This document shows, piece after piece, positions 9,291 to 18,833 of a stretch of DNA of 64,000 bases. The notes beneath the pieces are model-generated. The model was given only the letters and a program-made list of their open reading frames with translations, ran no database searches and was not told where the DNA came from. Source of the stretch: Ignavibacteria bacterium. GTDB taxonomy: Bacteria > Bacteroidota > Ignavibacteria > Kapaibacteriales > Kapaibacteriaceae. Position numbers and translations under genes: made by a program. Position 1 is the first letter of the stretch. Each line of letters opens with the position of its first letter. The stretch spans positions 2,538,207-2,602,206 of the forward strand of contig CP054181.1 in NCBI GenBank assembly GCA_015709655.1, read 5' to 3'.

Positions 9291-10280
9291 CTATCCGATA
9301 ACGCGAGACATCACGTCGACAATACGATTAGAATAGCCCCATTCATTGTCATACCATCCAACGATTTTCACCAGATTACCGTTGGCATTGGTAAGCTTAC
9401 TATCGAAGATGCAGCTATGGGGATTACCAACGATATCCGAGCTTACCAGGTGATCGGTGCTGTATTCAAGGATGCCCTGCAGCGACGTCTCGGCAGCCTG
9501 TTTGAAGGCGGCGTTTACCTCGTCAGCAGTAACGTCCTTTGATAGAATGGCGGTAAAATCGGTCAGTGAGCCATCAGCAACAGGGACACGGTACGCCAGT
9601 CCATCCAGTTTTCCCTGAATTTCTGGTATAACCAATCCTAACGCCTTTGCAGCCCCCGTGCTTGTAGGAATAATGTTCACTGCAGCGGCACGTGCTCTGC
9701 GTAGATCGCTATGGGGCAGGTCAAGTATCCGCTGATCGTTGGTATAGGCGTGAACGGTTGACATATAGCCACGCTCGATTCCGAAATTATCCAGCAGTAC
9801 TTTCACCATTGGTGCAAGGCAGTTTGTGGTGCACGACGCATTGCTGATGATCTCCTCCGAACCGGTAAGCGTATTGTCATTTACACCCAGCACGATCGTG
9901 GACTCAATTTTATCTTTTGCCGGAGCCGTTAACAAAACTTTTTTAGCATGTTTCAGGTGACCCTTCAGTTGATCTGTTTTTGTAAACACGCCCGTTGCTT
10001 CGATCACCAGGTCCAGGTTGTTCCATGGCAGTGCATCTATACTCTTTTCAGCAGAGATTGTAATTGCGTCACCATTCACGGTCAGTACTGAATCCTGAAC
10101 CGACACGCTACCATTAAACCGGCCGTGCGAACTATCGTACTTAAGCAAATGTGCCAGTGTAGCGGCATTCGTCAGGTCGTTAATACCCACAATATCAACG
10201 TTGAGACCCCGGTTTTTGATGATTCGGAAAACTAAGCGGCCTATGCGACCAAAACCGTTAATGGCAATACGTGCTGCCAT
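9291..10280 (-). CDS. gap: Glyceraldehyde-3-phosphate dehydrogenase, type I
   Basis: 329 residues. NAD-binding start ARIAINGFGRIGR, catalytic Cys in SNASCTTNCLAP, substrate Arg region near the end, and the C-terminal WYDNEWGYSNR. It oxidises glyceraldehyde 3-phosphate to 1,3-bisphosphoglycerate, which the next gene product (Pgk) uses. First gene of the gap-pgk-rhomboid-ispG unit, with a likely promoter 48 bases upstream. Confidence 0.97.
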   Translation of the reverse strand: MAARIAINGFGRIGRLVFRIIKNRGLNVDIVGINDLTNAATLAHLLKYDSSHGRFNGSVSVQDSVLTVNGDAITISAEKSIDALPWNNLDLVIEATGVFTKTDQLKGHLKHAKKVLLTAPAKDKIESTIVLGVNDNTLTGSEEIISNASCTTNCLAPMVKVLLDNFGIERGYMSTVHAYTNDQRILDLPHSDLRRARAAAVNIIPTSTGAAKALGLVIPEIQGKLDGLAYRVPVADGSLTDFTAILSKDVTADEVNAAFKQAAETSLQGILEYSTDHLVSSDIVGNPHSCIFDSKLTNANGNLVKIVGWYDNEWGYSNRIVDVMSRVIG

Positions 10281-10327
10281 AATGTACCTTTCACATTGGA
10301 ATGTTATTACAGACTGCGATTTGAGTA

Positions 10328-10335
10328 CAAACTTA
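10328..10335 (-). promoter_or_regulatory. Likely -7 promoter element of gap
   Basis: TAAGTTTG on the minus strand matches the Bacteroidota TAnnTTTG element and lies 48 bases before the gap start. The expected TTTG at -33 is only partly present (CTGG), so this is tentative. Confidence 0.45.
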
Positions 10336-10371
10336 CGGTTTTGGCCATGCTAACCCAGAGTCGACATTAAA

Positions 10372-10923
10372 TTACCGGCCATTGCGCACAAACTCCGTCC
10401 ACTGTGCCCTTGCGCCTTTTTTACGTGTCTGAGGAACCGGTGCCGGTGTCTTACCTTTATTCATTGCATAGCAGATTGCCACAGCCAGTGCATCGGTAGC
10501 ATCGTATGGCCGGGGTGTTTCGGGAAGATTGAGGATTGCCTGAACCATTGCCGCGACCTGGGGTTTCGACGCTGCACCCCGGCCTGTAACGCTACGTTTA
10601 ACCTGCATTGGAGTGTACTCTACGGGTCTCAGGCCGGCCTGTGCACAAGCAAGCATGGCAACGCCGCGTGCCTGTGAGAGCTGGACGATGCTGCGGACAT
10701 TTTTAGCGAAGAAGACAGCTTCCATGGCGCAGGCCACAGGGTTTGTACGGGTGATTACTGCTGTAAGACGTTCATAAATTTCGCACAGGCGCTCAGGAAA
10801 CGATTCAGCCCTTCGTTTCACCTGCACGGCTCCGAATTCAACTACTTCCAGCACCGACCCTGAAACCGTTATTACCCCATAGCCACACACTACCGAGCCG
10901 GGGTCAATACCAAGAATCGTCAT
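10372..10923 (-). CDS. ruvC: Holliday junction resolvase RuvC
   Basis: 183 residues. The RNase H-like fold is shown by the N-terminal ILGIDPGS (catalytic Asp), the acidic residue in AMEAVFFAKN, and the C-terminal YDATDALAVAICYA with the last catalytic acids. It cleaves Holliday junctions with RuvAB. Its start overlaps the stop of the yebC gene by 4 bases; yebC-ruvC pairing is common in bacteria. Confidence 0.95.
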   Translation of the reverse strand: MTILGIDPGSVVCGYGVITVSGSVLEVVEFGAVQVKRRAESFPERLCEIYERLTAVITRTNPVACAMEAVFFAKNVRSIVQLSQARGVAMLACAQAGLRPVEYTPMQVKRSVTGRGAASKPQVAAMVQAILNLPETPRPYDATDALAVAICYAMNKGKTPAPVPQTRKKGARAQWTEFVRNGR

Positions 10924-11669
10924 TCGGCATCATCCGGCAAATCGGCATTATGAAAAACCTGCTGAACATCGTCATTATCCTCAAATACATCCAGCAATTT
11001 AATAATCTTCTTTATAGTGTCAGGATCTGTAACGGTAGCCTTTGTATTGGGGACATAGGCGAGATGTTGTTCCGAGACCTCCAGACCAGCTTTTTCAAGA
11101 GCCTCGGTAACAGACTGGAGGGAATCTACCGGACAATGGAGGACGGCGCCTGCAACAGCCCCTTCATCAAAGAGGATATCAACATCTGAGCACCCGGAAT
11201 CAACGGCAATTTCAAAGAGAGTATCTTCGGGCAGGGAAGAATTCAGGACGATTTCGCCCATGCGGTTAAAATTCCAGAGAACGCTATTTGTTTCGCCGAG
11301 ATTTCCTCCATATTTCGAAAACGTAGCCCTGACCTCCTGTACGGTCCGATTCCGGTTTTCGGTGGTACACTCAACCATGACGGCTACGCCTCCGGCTGCA
11401 TAACCTTCGTACGTAACATCTTCGTAGGTGACACCTTCAATCTCGCCCGTACCACGCTGAATTGCGCGTTTTATATTGTCAACCGGCATCGAAACCGCCC
11501 GGGCGTTTTGGATTGCCATGCGCAGACGCGAGTTACCTTCAGGATCACCGCCGCCAAGCCGGGCGGCAACAATAATCTCCTTGCTAACCTTTGTGAATAA
11601 TTTGCCGCGACGTGCATCAACCGCAGCCTTGCGATGCTTGATATTAGCCCACTTACTATGTCCGGCCAT
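10920..11669 (-). CDS. YebC/PmpR family protein
   Basis: 249 residues starting MAGHSKWANIKHRKAAVDARRG, the hallmark of the family. Members are described as transcriptional regulators or translation factors that ease ribosome stalling at proline runs; which role applies here cannot be read. The normal three-domain length is intact. First gene of a two-gene unit with ruvC. Confidence 0.93.
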   Translation of the reverse strand: MAGHSKWANIKHRKAAVDARRGKLFTKVSKEIIVAARLGGGDPEGNSRLRMAIQNARAVSMPVDNIKRAIQRGTGEIEGVTYEDVTYEGYAAGGVAVMVECTTENRNRTVQEVRATFSKYGGNLGETNSVLWNFNRMGEIVLNSSLPEDTLFEIAVDSGCSDVDILFDEGAVAGAVLHCPVDSLQSVTEALEKAGLEVSEQHLAYVPNTKATVTDPDTIKKIIKLLDVFEDNDDVQQVFHNADLPDDAE

Positions 11670-11864
11670 CGAATACCAGTATTATAAATGAAACAAGAAG
11701 CTACAAAAATGTGAAATTTAATGGGAAGGGGCTTGGGTAAGAGGATGGCCTTGGTTTCGGTATCCGGGCTTGACGTAACCACCAGTGTTGGCTGACCATC
11801 CGAGTTCGTCCCAGCAGGTTGGTATCTACATTTACGGTAATGCACAGATGTTCTGCTCGGTCGA

Positions 11865-12118
11865 ACCGTGCCAACAGTCCAGGGCCGCAGTCCGTCCGCT
11901 CGGAATGTATGACGTGGTTTGGATGTACAGGAGGTTTGTGTAAACCTGTAAACATGGATGCGATATTGAACGGACGCTCCCACGTGGCCCACACGAAATA
12001 CGATAAAAAACAATACAATACCGTATGGGTGGGAAACCCGCCCGTACAAACCATTATAAACAATACCATGAGCCGTAGTGGCGGCCCCACGTGGTCGCCC
12101 CTACGAAACATCATATAA
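11865..12118. repeat. Dispersed repeat block A (palindromic)
   Basis: Shares modules with the blocks at about 14.48-14.85, 14.96-15.34 and 25.44-26.11 kb: a GGCCGCAGTCCGTCCGC segment, a GGAGGTTTG(T/C)GTAAACCTG segment, and two palindromes at 12023-12047 and 12074-12105. Each palindrome has a conserved outer shell (CGTAGGGGCG-like) and a different core. No gene is present in 11670-12380. Confidence 0.8.
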
Positions 12119-12121
12119 AAT

Positions 12122-12162
12122 GATAATATCGATAATAACGATAATATCGATAATAACGATAA
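12122..12162. repeat. 18-bp tandem repeat, just over two copies
   Basis: GATAATATCGATAATAAC occurs twice in tandem plus a partial third copy. It is followed by a small AAACAGA/TCTGTTT hairpin at 12163-12180. It lies upstream of the secreted-protein gene. Confidence 0.85.
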
Positions 12163-12380
12163 AAACAGATGTGTCTGTTTATATCGCGCGCACGGCCGTG
12201 CTCCCCAACATTTATTATCAAAAACTCTTATGAATCTGGCTCCCCCTCCCTAAAGCCCGAAGGGGTTTGGGGAGGGGGCCGGGGGTGGGGCCGGGGGAGA
12301 GCGCGACAAGAAATTTGTATGTCGTGTTATTAGGAAATTATGTGTTACTTTATGTGGTACATATTCCATCAGGAGTTCTT

Positions 12381-13889
12381 ATGACTTATCGATACACTCC
12401 CGCCCGACGTTTTATTCACGGCTTGCGCCGTAGTGCTTTAGGCTTTCTGCTCGTGCTACTGCCCCTTGTGCCATTGGTGGCACAGCCGGTTACCCCCATA
12501 GATATATCCCGCGCCCGGGAGTTTACCCTGCTGTGGAAAAAAGTCGTGGGGGGGAATGCTGGACCACCACTATACCTCGTCTCCCCATGTGGAGTTGGCG
12601 GAATGAACATTTTGGCTGTCCCCACTACTTCAGGTGGGTTTGGTTGTTTTACCTATCCCCGTATTGATACTACGCGTCCGGTAATAGGGTGGAGCGCATC
12701 CTTCGACCTATTCGACTACGACGGGATTCCACCAAAAGAGTACATAGATTGGGCTGGTCGCGTTGATCGGTGTCTTTCCGACACGTATCCATTTCAGCTT
12801 GAACGTGAAATCGATAAAATTAATTGCTGGGGAGCTGGTGAACGTGGGATCAACATTGATCTCTCTGGCGACATCGATGGAGACGGCTACGAAGACCTGG
12901 TGTGTGATATTGGCGGAGGTGGCTACACGGCGCGTGTGATCCGTGGTGGCCCTGCTGCGGGCCGTGGCTGCGAGCGGATCCTGTACCTGCCGATGGTCAA
13001 AGACCCGCAGGGCAATGATGTGACCGGTATCGTAGCCCTGTGGCGCACGGCGGCCGGCGGCTATCGCGTAAGCTATGAATATACCGATGTATGGCGCACC
13101 TGGGTGGTGATGAGTGAGTTGCAGGTGCATCGCACTGCCGACAGCGTCGAGATTAGCTATACGCCCCTGGATTCGATTCGTGCCGATGGCTTTCCGGGGC
13201 AATCCTGCATAGCCGTTGTCCAGGACACGATAGCCAGGCGTGACTGGTTTTTGATCTACAAGCTCGACAGTGAGCTTAACACCGGTGTTTTAGAGCGGTT
13301 CGATGTTACCGGCAGCCGCTTTGTCCACTCCGGTGAACGGGTGCGAGGGACGGTGTTTTATAATCCCTGGAATATCGGGCACATACTGGGTACAGAAAAG
13401 CCGGTCGTTGCTTTTCATATTGGAGGCTTCGGACAGGTATTTTGCCTAGTCGATGACCTGACTCACCCATTTGCTTCTTTCAAACCTCAAGGTACGGGCA
13501 TTCAACCTGCAGCCGGTTATACTGCCATCAACGATCAGACCGGAGACGGTAAGCCAGAATTTGTATTATCTGGCGGTGACGGAGTAATCCTTGTACTAAC
13601 ACTTGATTCAACTGTAACGAATGTTGAAAGTGGACTGTTCCTGACAGATACTGTCTTGGCCACGCTTCACGGCAGTATTCTCGAGGTCCGTCTTCACGAT
13701 CCGTGTACGGTATCTGCGGAGCTGGTCACCACCGACGGGCGCACGTATCCCGTTCTTGCCGCCAGCGCCGGCACTGCCGGCCTTAACCGCTACGATCTCA
13801 GCTCAGTACTCAGCCGCCAGCCCCGCGGTGCCTACCTGCTGCGCGTACGGACCGGTGAAACCTTTGTGACACTCAGTATTGTGCTGTAG
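12381..13889 (+). CDS. Secreted protein with FG-GAP-like segment and T9SS-like C-terminus
   Basis: 502 residues, family not recognised. A signal peptide is visible (residues about 10-38, hydrophobic run ending LVAQP). A calcium-loop or FG-GAP-like motif DIDGDGYEDLVCDIGGG sits at about 168-184 and a second, weaker one, DQTGDGKPEFVLSGGDG, near 385. The last 70 residues (NRYDLSSVLSRQPRGAYLLRVRTGE) resemble a type A sorting domain of the type IX secretion system. The ATG at 12381 is chosen because AGGAG lies 5 bases before it and the signal peptide starts there. No operon partner. Confidence 0.75.
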   Translation: MTYRYTPARRFIHGLRRSALGFLLVLLPLVPLVAQPVTPIDISRAREFTLLWKKVVGGNAGPPLYLVSPCGVGGMNILAVPTTSGGFGCFTYPRIDTTRPVIGWSASFDLFDYDGIPPKEYIDWAGRVDRCLSDTYPFQLEREIDKINCWGAGERGINIDLSGDIDGDGYEDLVCDIGGGGYTARVIRGGPAAGRGCERILYLPMVKDPQGNDVTGIVALWRTAAGGYRVSYEYTDVWRTWVVMSELQVHRTADSVEISYTPLDSIRADGFPGQSCIAVVQDTIARRDWFLIYKLDSELNTGVLERFDVTGSRFVHSGERVRGTVFYNPWNIGHILGTEKPVVAFHIGGFGQVFCLVDDLTHPFASFKPQGTGIQPAAGYTAINDQTGDGKPEFVLSGGDGVILVLTLDSTVTNVESGLFLTDTVLATLHGSILEVRLHDPCTVSAELVTTDGRTYPVLAASAGTAGLNRYDLSSVLSRQPRGAYLLRVRTGETFVTLSIVL

Positions 13890-14470
13890 GAGAGGGTGGA
13901 ATGAGTAGGTGCCCCCCTATGTGGTCGCGCCCAGTATTAGTGGTTTCGACAGACCCAACCAGCCGTACCACATTGTTTACGCTACAATCATAATGATGGA
14001 AATGATTACTATTATCTACTTAGTGAAGCGGTATCTGAGTCTTACCACGGGCAACAGGCTCAAGCACGTGCGCATCTTGGAAGTTCTCTAACCCCATGAG
14101 TCAGGACAAGATGTTCAGGATTTATGCGATTCCACGCACGAAGTTTTCTCATACTGCCGTCTTCGACGCCACGCTCTCTCACTTCCAACGGCACACATCA
14201 CGCCCGTCGCTTCGCTCCGGGCTGCCCTCCCCCGCCACCACCACCAAGCCCTTGCCAGGTCGCAACACACCTTTTCTGTTTCAGTCAGCTACGCCGACCT
14301 CTGGTGAGAATTAGTACATCCGGATGCAATTGCTGGTAGATAGTGCGTGAATGGGGTAGGAATGTGACGGAGAGAAAAGGTTAGTGCATAAATCAGGAAG
14401 GAGAATACCGTATGGTGTCACAGTAGCAACGCGCTTCGATACATATTACTAAATGTGATCGCATTGGAAT
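13890..14470. other. Gene-free interval before the repeat blocks
   Basis: No supported gene. The short open frames here overlap each other and have no family resemblance. It includes a TCAGGACAAGATGTTCAGGA segment of a kind often seen in dispersed non-coding repeats. Confidence 0.5.
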
Positions 14471-14482
14471 TTATAGAGTTCT

Positions 14483-14850
14483 TTACGTAGGCTGCACACC
14501 GCAGCCGACCGGCCGAGCTGTAGTGGTAGGTGGTGAAGCACGATGGTGGTGGAGGTGGGGAAGCCGAAGGGCCGCAGTCCGTCCGCCCGGAAAGATGACG
14601 TGGTTTGGGGGTGCAGGAGGTTTGCGTAAACCTGTAAACATGGATGTGATATTGTACGGTCGCTCCCACGTGGCCCACACGAAACACGATAAAAAACAAT
14701 ACAATACCGTAGGGGTGGGAAATCCGCCCCTACAAACCATTATAAACAATACCATGAGCCGTAGGGGCGACCCCACGTGGTCGCCCTGTACGGGATCCAC
14801 ATATCAATCGATACACCGTTATAAGAGCGGATGGCATCCGCCCTCCGCGA
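14483..14850. repeat. Dispersed repeat block B
   Basis: Begins with TTACGTAGGCTGC and runs through a GC-rich arm, then palindromes at 14709-14733, 14760-14792 and 14827-14841. The order of modules matches block A and, in part, block D. The segment from 14801 onward continues into block C and is near-identical over about 235 bases to 25579-25815. Confidence 0.85.
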
Positions 14851-14957
14851 AGCCACACAAATAACGAATAACTGTAGAGGCCGAATTAGGATGTCACACT
14901 TCACTGTCATTGATATACTCTCTATCACAGCAATTGCTCCGGAATTCCTAAGGTATT

Positions 14958-15338
14958 TTACGTAGGCTGCACTCGCAGCCGACCGGCCGGGCTGTAGTGG
15001 TAGGTGGTGAAGCGAGATGGTGGTGGAGGTGGGGGTGGGGCCCAGAGGGCCCTAGTCCGTCCGCTCGGAATGTATGACGTGGTTTGGATGTGTAGGGCGG
15101 TTGTGCTAAACCGTTAATGTGGGGGTATGATATCGTTGGAACGAACCCATGTCCACGCCATCACGAAACAACATTAAAATCGACACGAACCCGTAGGGGC
15201 GGATGGCATCCGCCCTCCACGATACAACATAAATTAACGTTAAACCCGTAGGGCCGACCCCGCGTGGCCGGCCCTACGAAACATCAATAAAACAATACGA
15301 AGCCCTAGGGGCGGGTGTTTCAAACCCGCCCCGCAGGG
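14958..15338. repeat. Dispersed repeat block C
   Basis: Second local copy of the TTACGTAGGCTGC module, followed by palindromes at 15192-15221, 15247-15278 and 15303-15338 with three different cores inside the same outer shell. It ends about 30 bases before the stop codon of the convergent rpsD. No gene lies in 13890-15366. Confidence 0.85.
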
Positions 15339-15366
15339 TTTTAGTGATAGGCTAGGGTGGGAGGGG

Positions 15367-15969
15367 TTACCTGCTGTAATACTCAATGACCAGCGGAACT
15401 TCACAGACAACCGGTACTTCCTCGCGTGGAGGCAGGTAGAGGAACTTGGCTGAGAAATCAGCCTTGCTGACGTCAAGGTAGGGTGGGGGAGCTGAGGAGC
15501 GAATGGCTTCCTGGAAGGCTTCCAATTTCCGGCTCTTTTCCTTAACAGTAATCACATCGTTGGGTTGGACGGCGTAAGCAGGCATGTTAACCCGTTTGCC
15601 GTTCACATTGATATGGCCATGCCGTACGTACTGGCGTGCTGCATAAATACTGCGTGCCAGTCCTGCACGGAAAACAATCGCGTCCAAACGCTGTTCCAGA
15701 AACTGCACCAACACGTCAACCTTGTTTCCCTTAACGCGGTTGGCACGAGCCATGGTGTTGGTAAGCTGTCGCTCGTGGATGTTGTATTGCAAGCGCAGAC
15801 GCTGCTTTTCGAGCAACTGCTTTGCATAGTCACTTTGTTTGGGGCGCCGACGGGCATTGCCATGTTGTCCGGGTGTTCCCGGCTTCCTGTCCATCGTTTT
15901 CCGCGCCTTTGGCGCAATTGCAAAACCAACCTTCCGGCTCAGTTTTGTTTTGGGTCCATTATACTTCAT
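15367..15969 (-). CDS. rpsD: 30S ribosomal protein S4
   Basis: 200 residues. The N-terminal S4 domain (KYNGPKTKLSRKVG, then PGTPGQHG) has no cysteines, so this is a zinc-free form; the S4 RNA-binding domain follows (about 95-160: RLDAIVFRAGLARSIYAARQYVRHGHINVNG). S4 starts small-subunit assembly and controls its own operon in other bacteria. It stands alone here, not in the usual rpsM-rpsK-rpsD-rpoA cluster, so it is either relocated or a second copy. It has its own promoter at 16040-16070. Confidence 0.95.
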   Translation of the reverse strand: MKYNGPKTKLSRKVGFAIAPKARKTMDRKPGTPGQHGNARRRPKQSDYAKQLLEKQRLRLQYNIHERQLTNTMARANRVKGNKVDVLVQFLEQRLDAIVFRAGLARSIYAARQYVRHGHINVNGKRVNMPAYAVQPNDVITVKEKSRKLEAFQEAIRSSAPPPYLDVSKADFSAKFLYLPPREEVPVVCEVPLVIEYYSR

Positions 15970-16039
15970 CGTGGTTCCCTAGCTCCACTTTCCATGTTCC
16001 GGAAAGGGGCGATATTAAAATGTGAAAAATAGAGAGCCA

Positions 16040-16070
16040 CAAATATACGAATCCTAACTCCCCGCTCAAA
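16040..16070 (-). promoter_or_regulatory. rpsD promoter, Bacteroidota type
   Basis: On the minus strand TTTG (16070-16067) is followed after exactly 19 bases by TATATTTG (16047-16040), a full match to the TTTG-N19-TAnnTTTG consensus of the Bacteroidota primary sigma factor. The expected transcript start leaves a leader of about 65 bases before rpsD, possibly room for S4 autoregulation. Confidence 0.8.
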
Positions 16071-16078
16071 CCTCTTCC

Positions 16079-18832
16079 CTAACAACCCGGTATCTGGGGC
16101 GGGGTCGGAAGCTGCTTAAACAGGGCTGCATAACTGGGGTTGGCACTCAGAATGGCTGCGTTTCCAACCAGTACAAACTGTTCCTGTGCCCGAGTGATTG
16201 CCACGTTCAGTTTACGGTCGGTACCCTTGTATGGAGAGGTGATGCTGTCAACCTCATGAGGGTGATGGGCACCGGGGCTGTAAATAATAACGCTGCGCTG
16301 ACTGCCCTGGTAGCGTTCCACGGTATCAACAACTGTGTGTTCAGCAATAGTACTGCTAAGATTGTTTATGATATTTCGGTTATGCGTTCGGAAAGGACCA
16401 ATAATCCCGAGTGTGTACTCACTGCCATACTGTGCAAAAAGTATGGCTAACCGGGTGACAAGTTCAACCTCGGTTTCGATGTCAGGTGCGTTAATGTAGC
16501 ATGAACGATGGGGGAGAAGGTTGTGCCAGGGCAGACGGATACGGCTTTGCTGATGGCCTGTTATCGTTTCCAGCCTGCCTGCATAGAATTGTTTCGACGG
16601 GAATTGCATAATGTCATGGTGCATCCTTCCCTGGTGTCGCAACGTTGCCATAGCCCCCTGATACTTGTTTTGCTCGCTTATCTGAACAAGACGCTCAAAG
16701 ATGCTGTCGCCCAACGCGGTATAGCCCATTGCCCGGAGCAGGTCCGAATTGAATGCAAGTGCTGCCGGACTCTGCTGTAATACCGGAGGCAACTGTGCCT
16801 GGTCGCCAATTAAAATGTGACGTTGTACGCATGCCAGAATTCCGGCAAGGTGAACGTCCAACACTTGAGATGCTTCGTCAATAATAGCGGTTGTGAAATT
16901 ACCAAAGGTTAGTATTTCGGGGTGACTGTGTACGGCATGGATGGTGCTGACGATACACCTGGCATTCCGAATGCGTTCGGCAAGGTCAGCCGGTGATGTG
17001 TGTATTGCTAATGCGGGTATGTTAACGTCATCGAACCCGCTGCCTATGGTGTAACTGCTGCCATGCCGTAACATACTTCCTTTGGGCAGTACAGACTGAA
17101 GTACGGTGCATATTTCATTTACGGCCCGGTTGGTGTAGGCCAGTACGAGCAAACGTTCCTGCTGACCGTTCTGTGGGGTGCATACAAGGTGGTTGACGAT
17201 TGTACGCAGGATGACAGAAGTTTTTCCTGTTCCGGGAGGACCCTGAATGAGAAACCAGTCCTGAGAAGCAAGTGCACGGCTTACAATGTGTTGCTGCAAG
17301 GGTTGCAGCGTAGAGTTGCTAATCGGTACATCGGGACCAAAACGTGGTTGCGTAATTCCAAGGATGGCGTGCCGGCGTTCTGCCGAAGCCTGGAGGAACC
17401 GGATGATGGAGGGGTACAGCATCCGGATTCCTGCGTCAGAGACGTCTGCTTCCAGCGTCCAGGTGTTCTCCAGTAAGTCCGCAACATTTGCTTGTTTGTT
17501 CCTGATGGTAACAGAGATACTGCCTGGCCCGATGTCGCGGACAATCCCTTTGAGTAATACAAATGTCGTTTGCGCTTCGAGGGCGGCAGAATCGTCTTTT
17601 AAGGAACTGTGCAGTAGAACCAGGTCGCCTTTCCGTAATGCCGTTGCAGTTTTGCGAGTCCGTTCATCATCATAAACAAGTTTAAGATGCATTGTCCGAA
17701 CGTCAGATCCCTCTTCTAGAACACGAAGTCCGTACAGCACTGCTGGTGATGTTTCTTTCTCGGCCATGGACTGTCGCCACAGGTCGGCAGTTGACCGTGA
17801 TGTTCCGTTACTGCCAACACGAGCTGCGAACTGCTCGTTGGTAAGCAGTGAAATCCATGCTTGTGCCGCAGTCCGACTGTAAACATCGGCATTCTTGTAT
17901 GCGTCAGCAAATTCTTCTTCAAAACTTGCAGCAGGTCCGGCGGCAGTCAGTGAATATTCGCTTAACTGCCGCAGCACCCGAAACGATCGTTTTCCTAAGT
18001 CGTGTTCAATAGAAACCAGCCGGTTACGCACACTCATAATGCGTTGCTGCAGTTGGGTGCTGAGTTCCGGAGGAACCGCACGGAACGGTTTCCCGGTATC
18101 GGTGATGTACCACAACAGGGATTGGGAAGGGGGCTTGCCCACGAGGAGTTCGTACAGAAGATTATAGGCAGAAACCTGTGCTGCATGATTGGTTCGGATT
18201 GTTGTGGGTGCCGAGCCGGTTTTTAGCTCAACAAGTGATTCTACACCGGTCGAACGGTCTTTTACCAGGATGTCGAATCTGCCTTGCAGCCCTACCGCCG
18301 CCGAAATTACGTGTGGCTCCACCCGAATACTGCATCCCTGCCAGGTTGCAAGAGCCTGGCGTATTGCCGGAATAAACACCGTAATTTCATCGGCAAAATG
18401 CTGGTTGTTGGCTGCGGCAAGCTGGAGAGCCAAACGTTTGTTTACCTGAACCAGCAGCTCAGCATCTGACAATTCAGGAGTTGCAACCAGAACGTCGAAC
18501 ATATAGTTTACAGCCGAGCCCCGAAGTGCTGCCGGAAACACGCCACGTGGATTAAATCTGCGTAACAAAGCAAGGTTTTCCACATCTCCGGACGCTGTTA
18601 TGCACTCCGACAGCTCCGTTATGTCAATAACATGATGGGGTTCTACACACAGGAGCGAACAGGTGTTCTGATCTGACGCAACCTTGACCGATACCAGAGC
18701 CCCTTTCCACAAAGCATCCAAAGATGTTGAAAACCCGCTGTGGACAAATAGCTCCTTTGTTCCGGACTGCGTTGAAATTATTAGGCTTGCATTGCTTGCA
18801 GCAGACTGAATAACAGAGCCGGTTATCCACAT
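16079..18832 (-). CDS. Dna2-like nuclease-helicase (PD-(D/E)XK plus UvrD/Upf1-type SF1 helicase)
   Basis: 917 residues. The N-terminal half holds a PD-(D/E)XK nuclease core: QGRFDILV (Asp about 187) and LVELKTG (Glu 202, Lys 204). The C-terminal half is an SF1B helicase: GPPGTGKTS (about 531-538), Walker B IIDEASQ, motif III GDQAQLPPV, motif V VERYQGSQ and motif VI LNVAITRAQEQ. This is the order in eukaryotic Dna2. The four Cys of a Dna2/Cas4 iron-sulfur cluster are not obvious. The ATG at 18832 is one base after the recJ stop; an upstream ATG at 18886, overlapping recJ, is an alternative. Likely role in DNA end processing, beside recJ. Confidence 0.8.
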   Translation of the reverse strand: MWITGSVIQSAASNASLIISTQSGTKELFVHSGFSTSLDALWKGALVSVKVASDQNTCSLLCVEPHHVIDITELSECITASGDVENLALLRRFNPRGVFPAALRGSAVNYMFDVLVATPELSDAELLVQVNKRLALQLAAANNQHFADEITVFIPAIRQALATWQGCSIRVEPHVISAAVGLQGRFDILVKDRSTGVESLVELKTGSAPTTIRTNHAAQVSAYNLLYELLVGKPPSQSLLWYITDTGKPFRAVPPELSTQLQQRIMSVRNRLVSIEHDLGKRSFRVLRQLSEYSLTAAGPAASFEEEFADAYKNADVYSRTAAQAWISLLTNEQFAARVGSNGTSRSTADLWRQSMAEKETSPAVLYGLRVLEEGSDVRTMHLKLVYDDERTRKTATALRKGDLVLLHSSLKDDSAALEAQTTFVLLKGIVRDIGPGSISVTIRNKQANVADLLENTWTLEADVSDAGIRMLYPSIIRFLQASAERRHAILGITQPRFGPDVPISNSTLQPLQQHIVSRALASQDWFLIQGPPGTGKTSVILRTIVNHLVCTPQNGQQERLLVLAYTNRAVNEICTVLQSVLPKGSMLRHGSSYTIGSGFDDVNIPALAIHTSPADLAERIRNARCIVSTIHAVHSHPEILTFGNFTTAIIDEASQVLDVHLAGILACVQRHILIGDQAQLPPVLQQSPAALAFNSDLLRAMGYTALGDSIFERLVQISEQNKYQGAMATLRHQGRMHHDIMQFPSKQFYAGRLETITGHQQSRIRLPWHNLLPHRSCYINAPDIETEVELVTRLAILFAQYGSEYTLGIIGPFRTHNRNIINNLSSTIAEHTVVDTVERYQGSQRSVIIYSPGAHHPHEVDSITSPYKGTDRKLNVAITRAQEQFVLVGNAAILSANPSYAALFKQLPTPPQIPGC

Positions 18833-18833
18833 G

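Noticed and set aside
11471..12118. Overlapping open frames of 100-190 codons in the yebC-repeat region
   Set aside because: They lie antisense to yebC or in palindromic repeats, which are stop-poor because of GC content; no family resemblance.
14418..15476. Several frames of 70-113 codons in repeat blocks B and C
   Set aside because: Same peptides recur wherever the repeat occurs (for example IRSYNGVSIDM and IRSYIGLSIDM at 25.6 kb), which shows repeat translation rather than genes.
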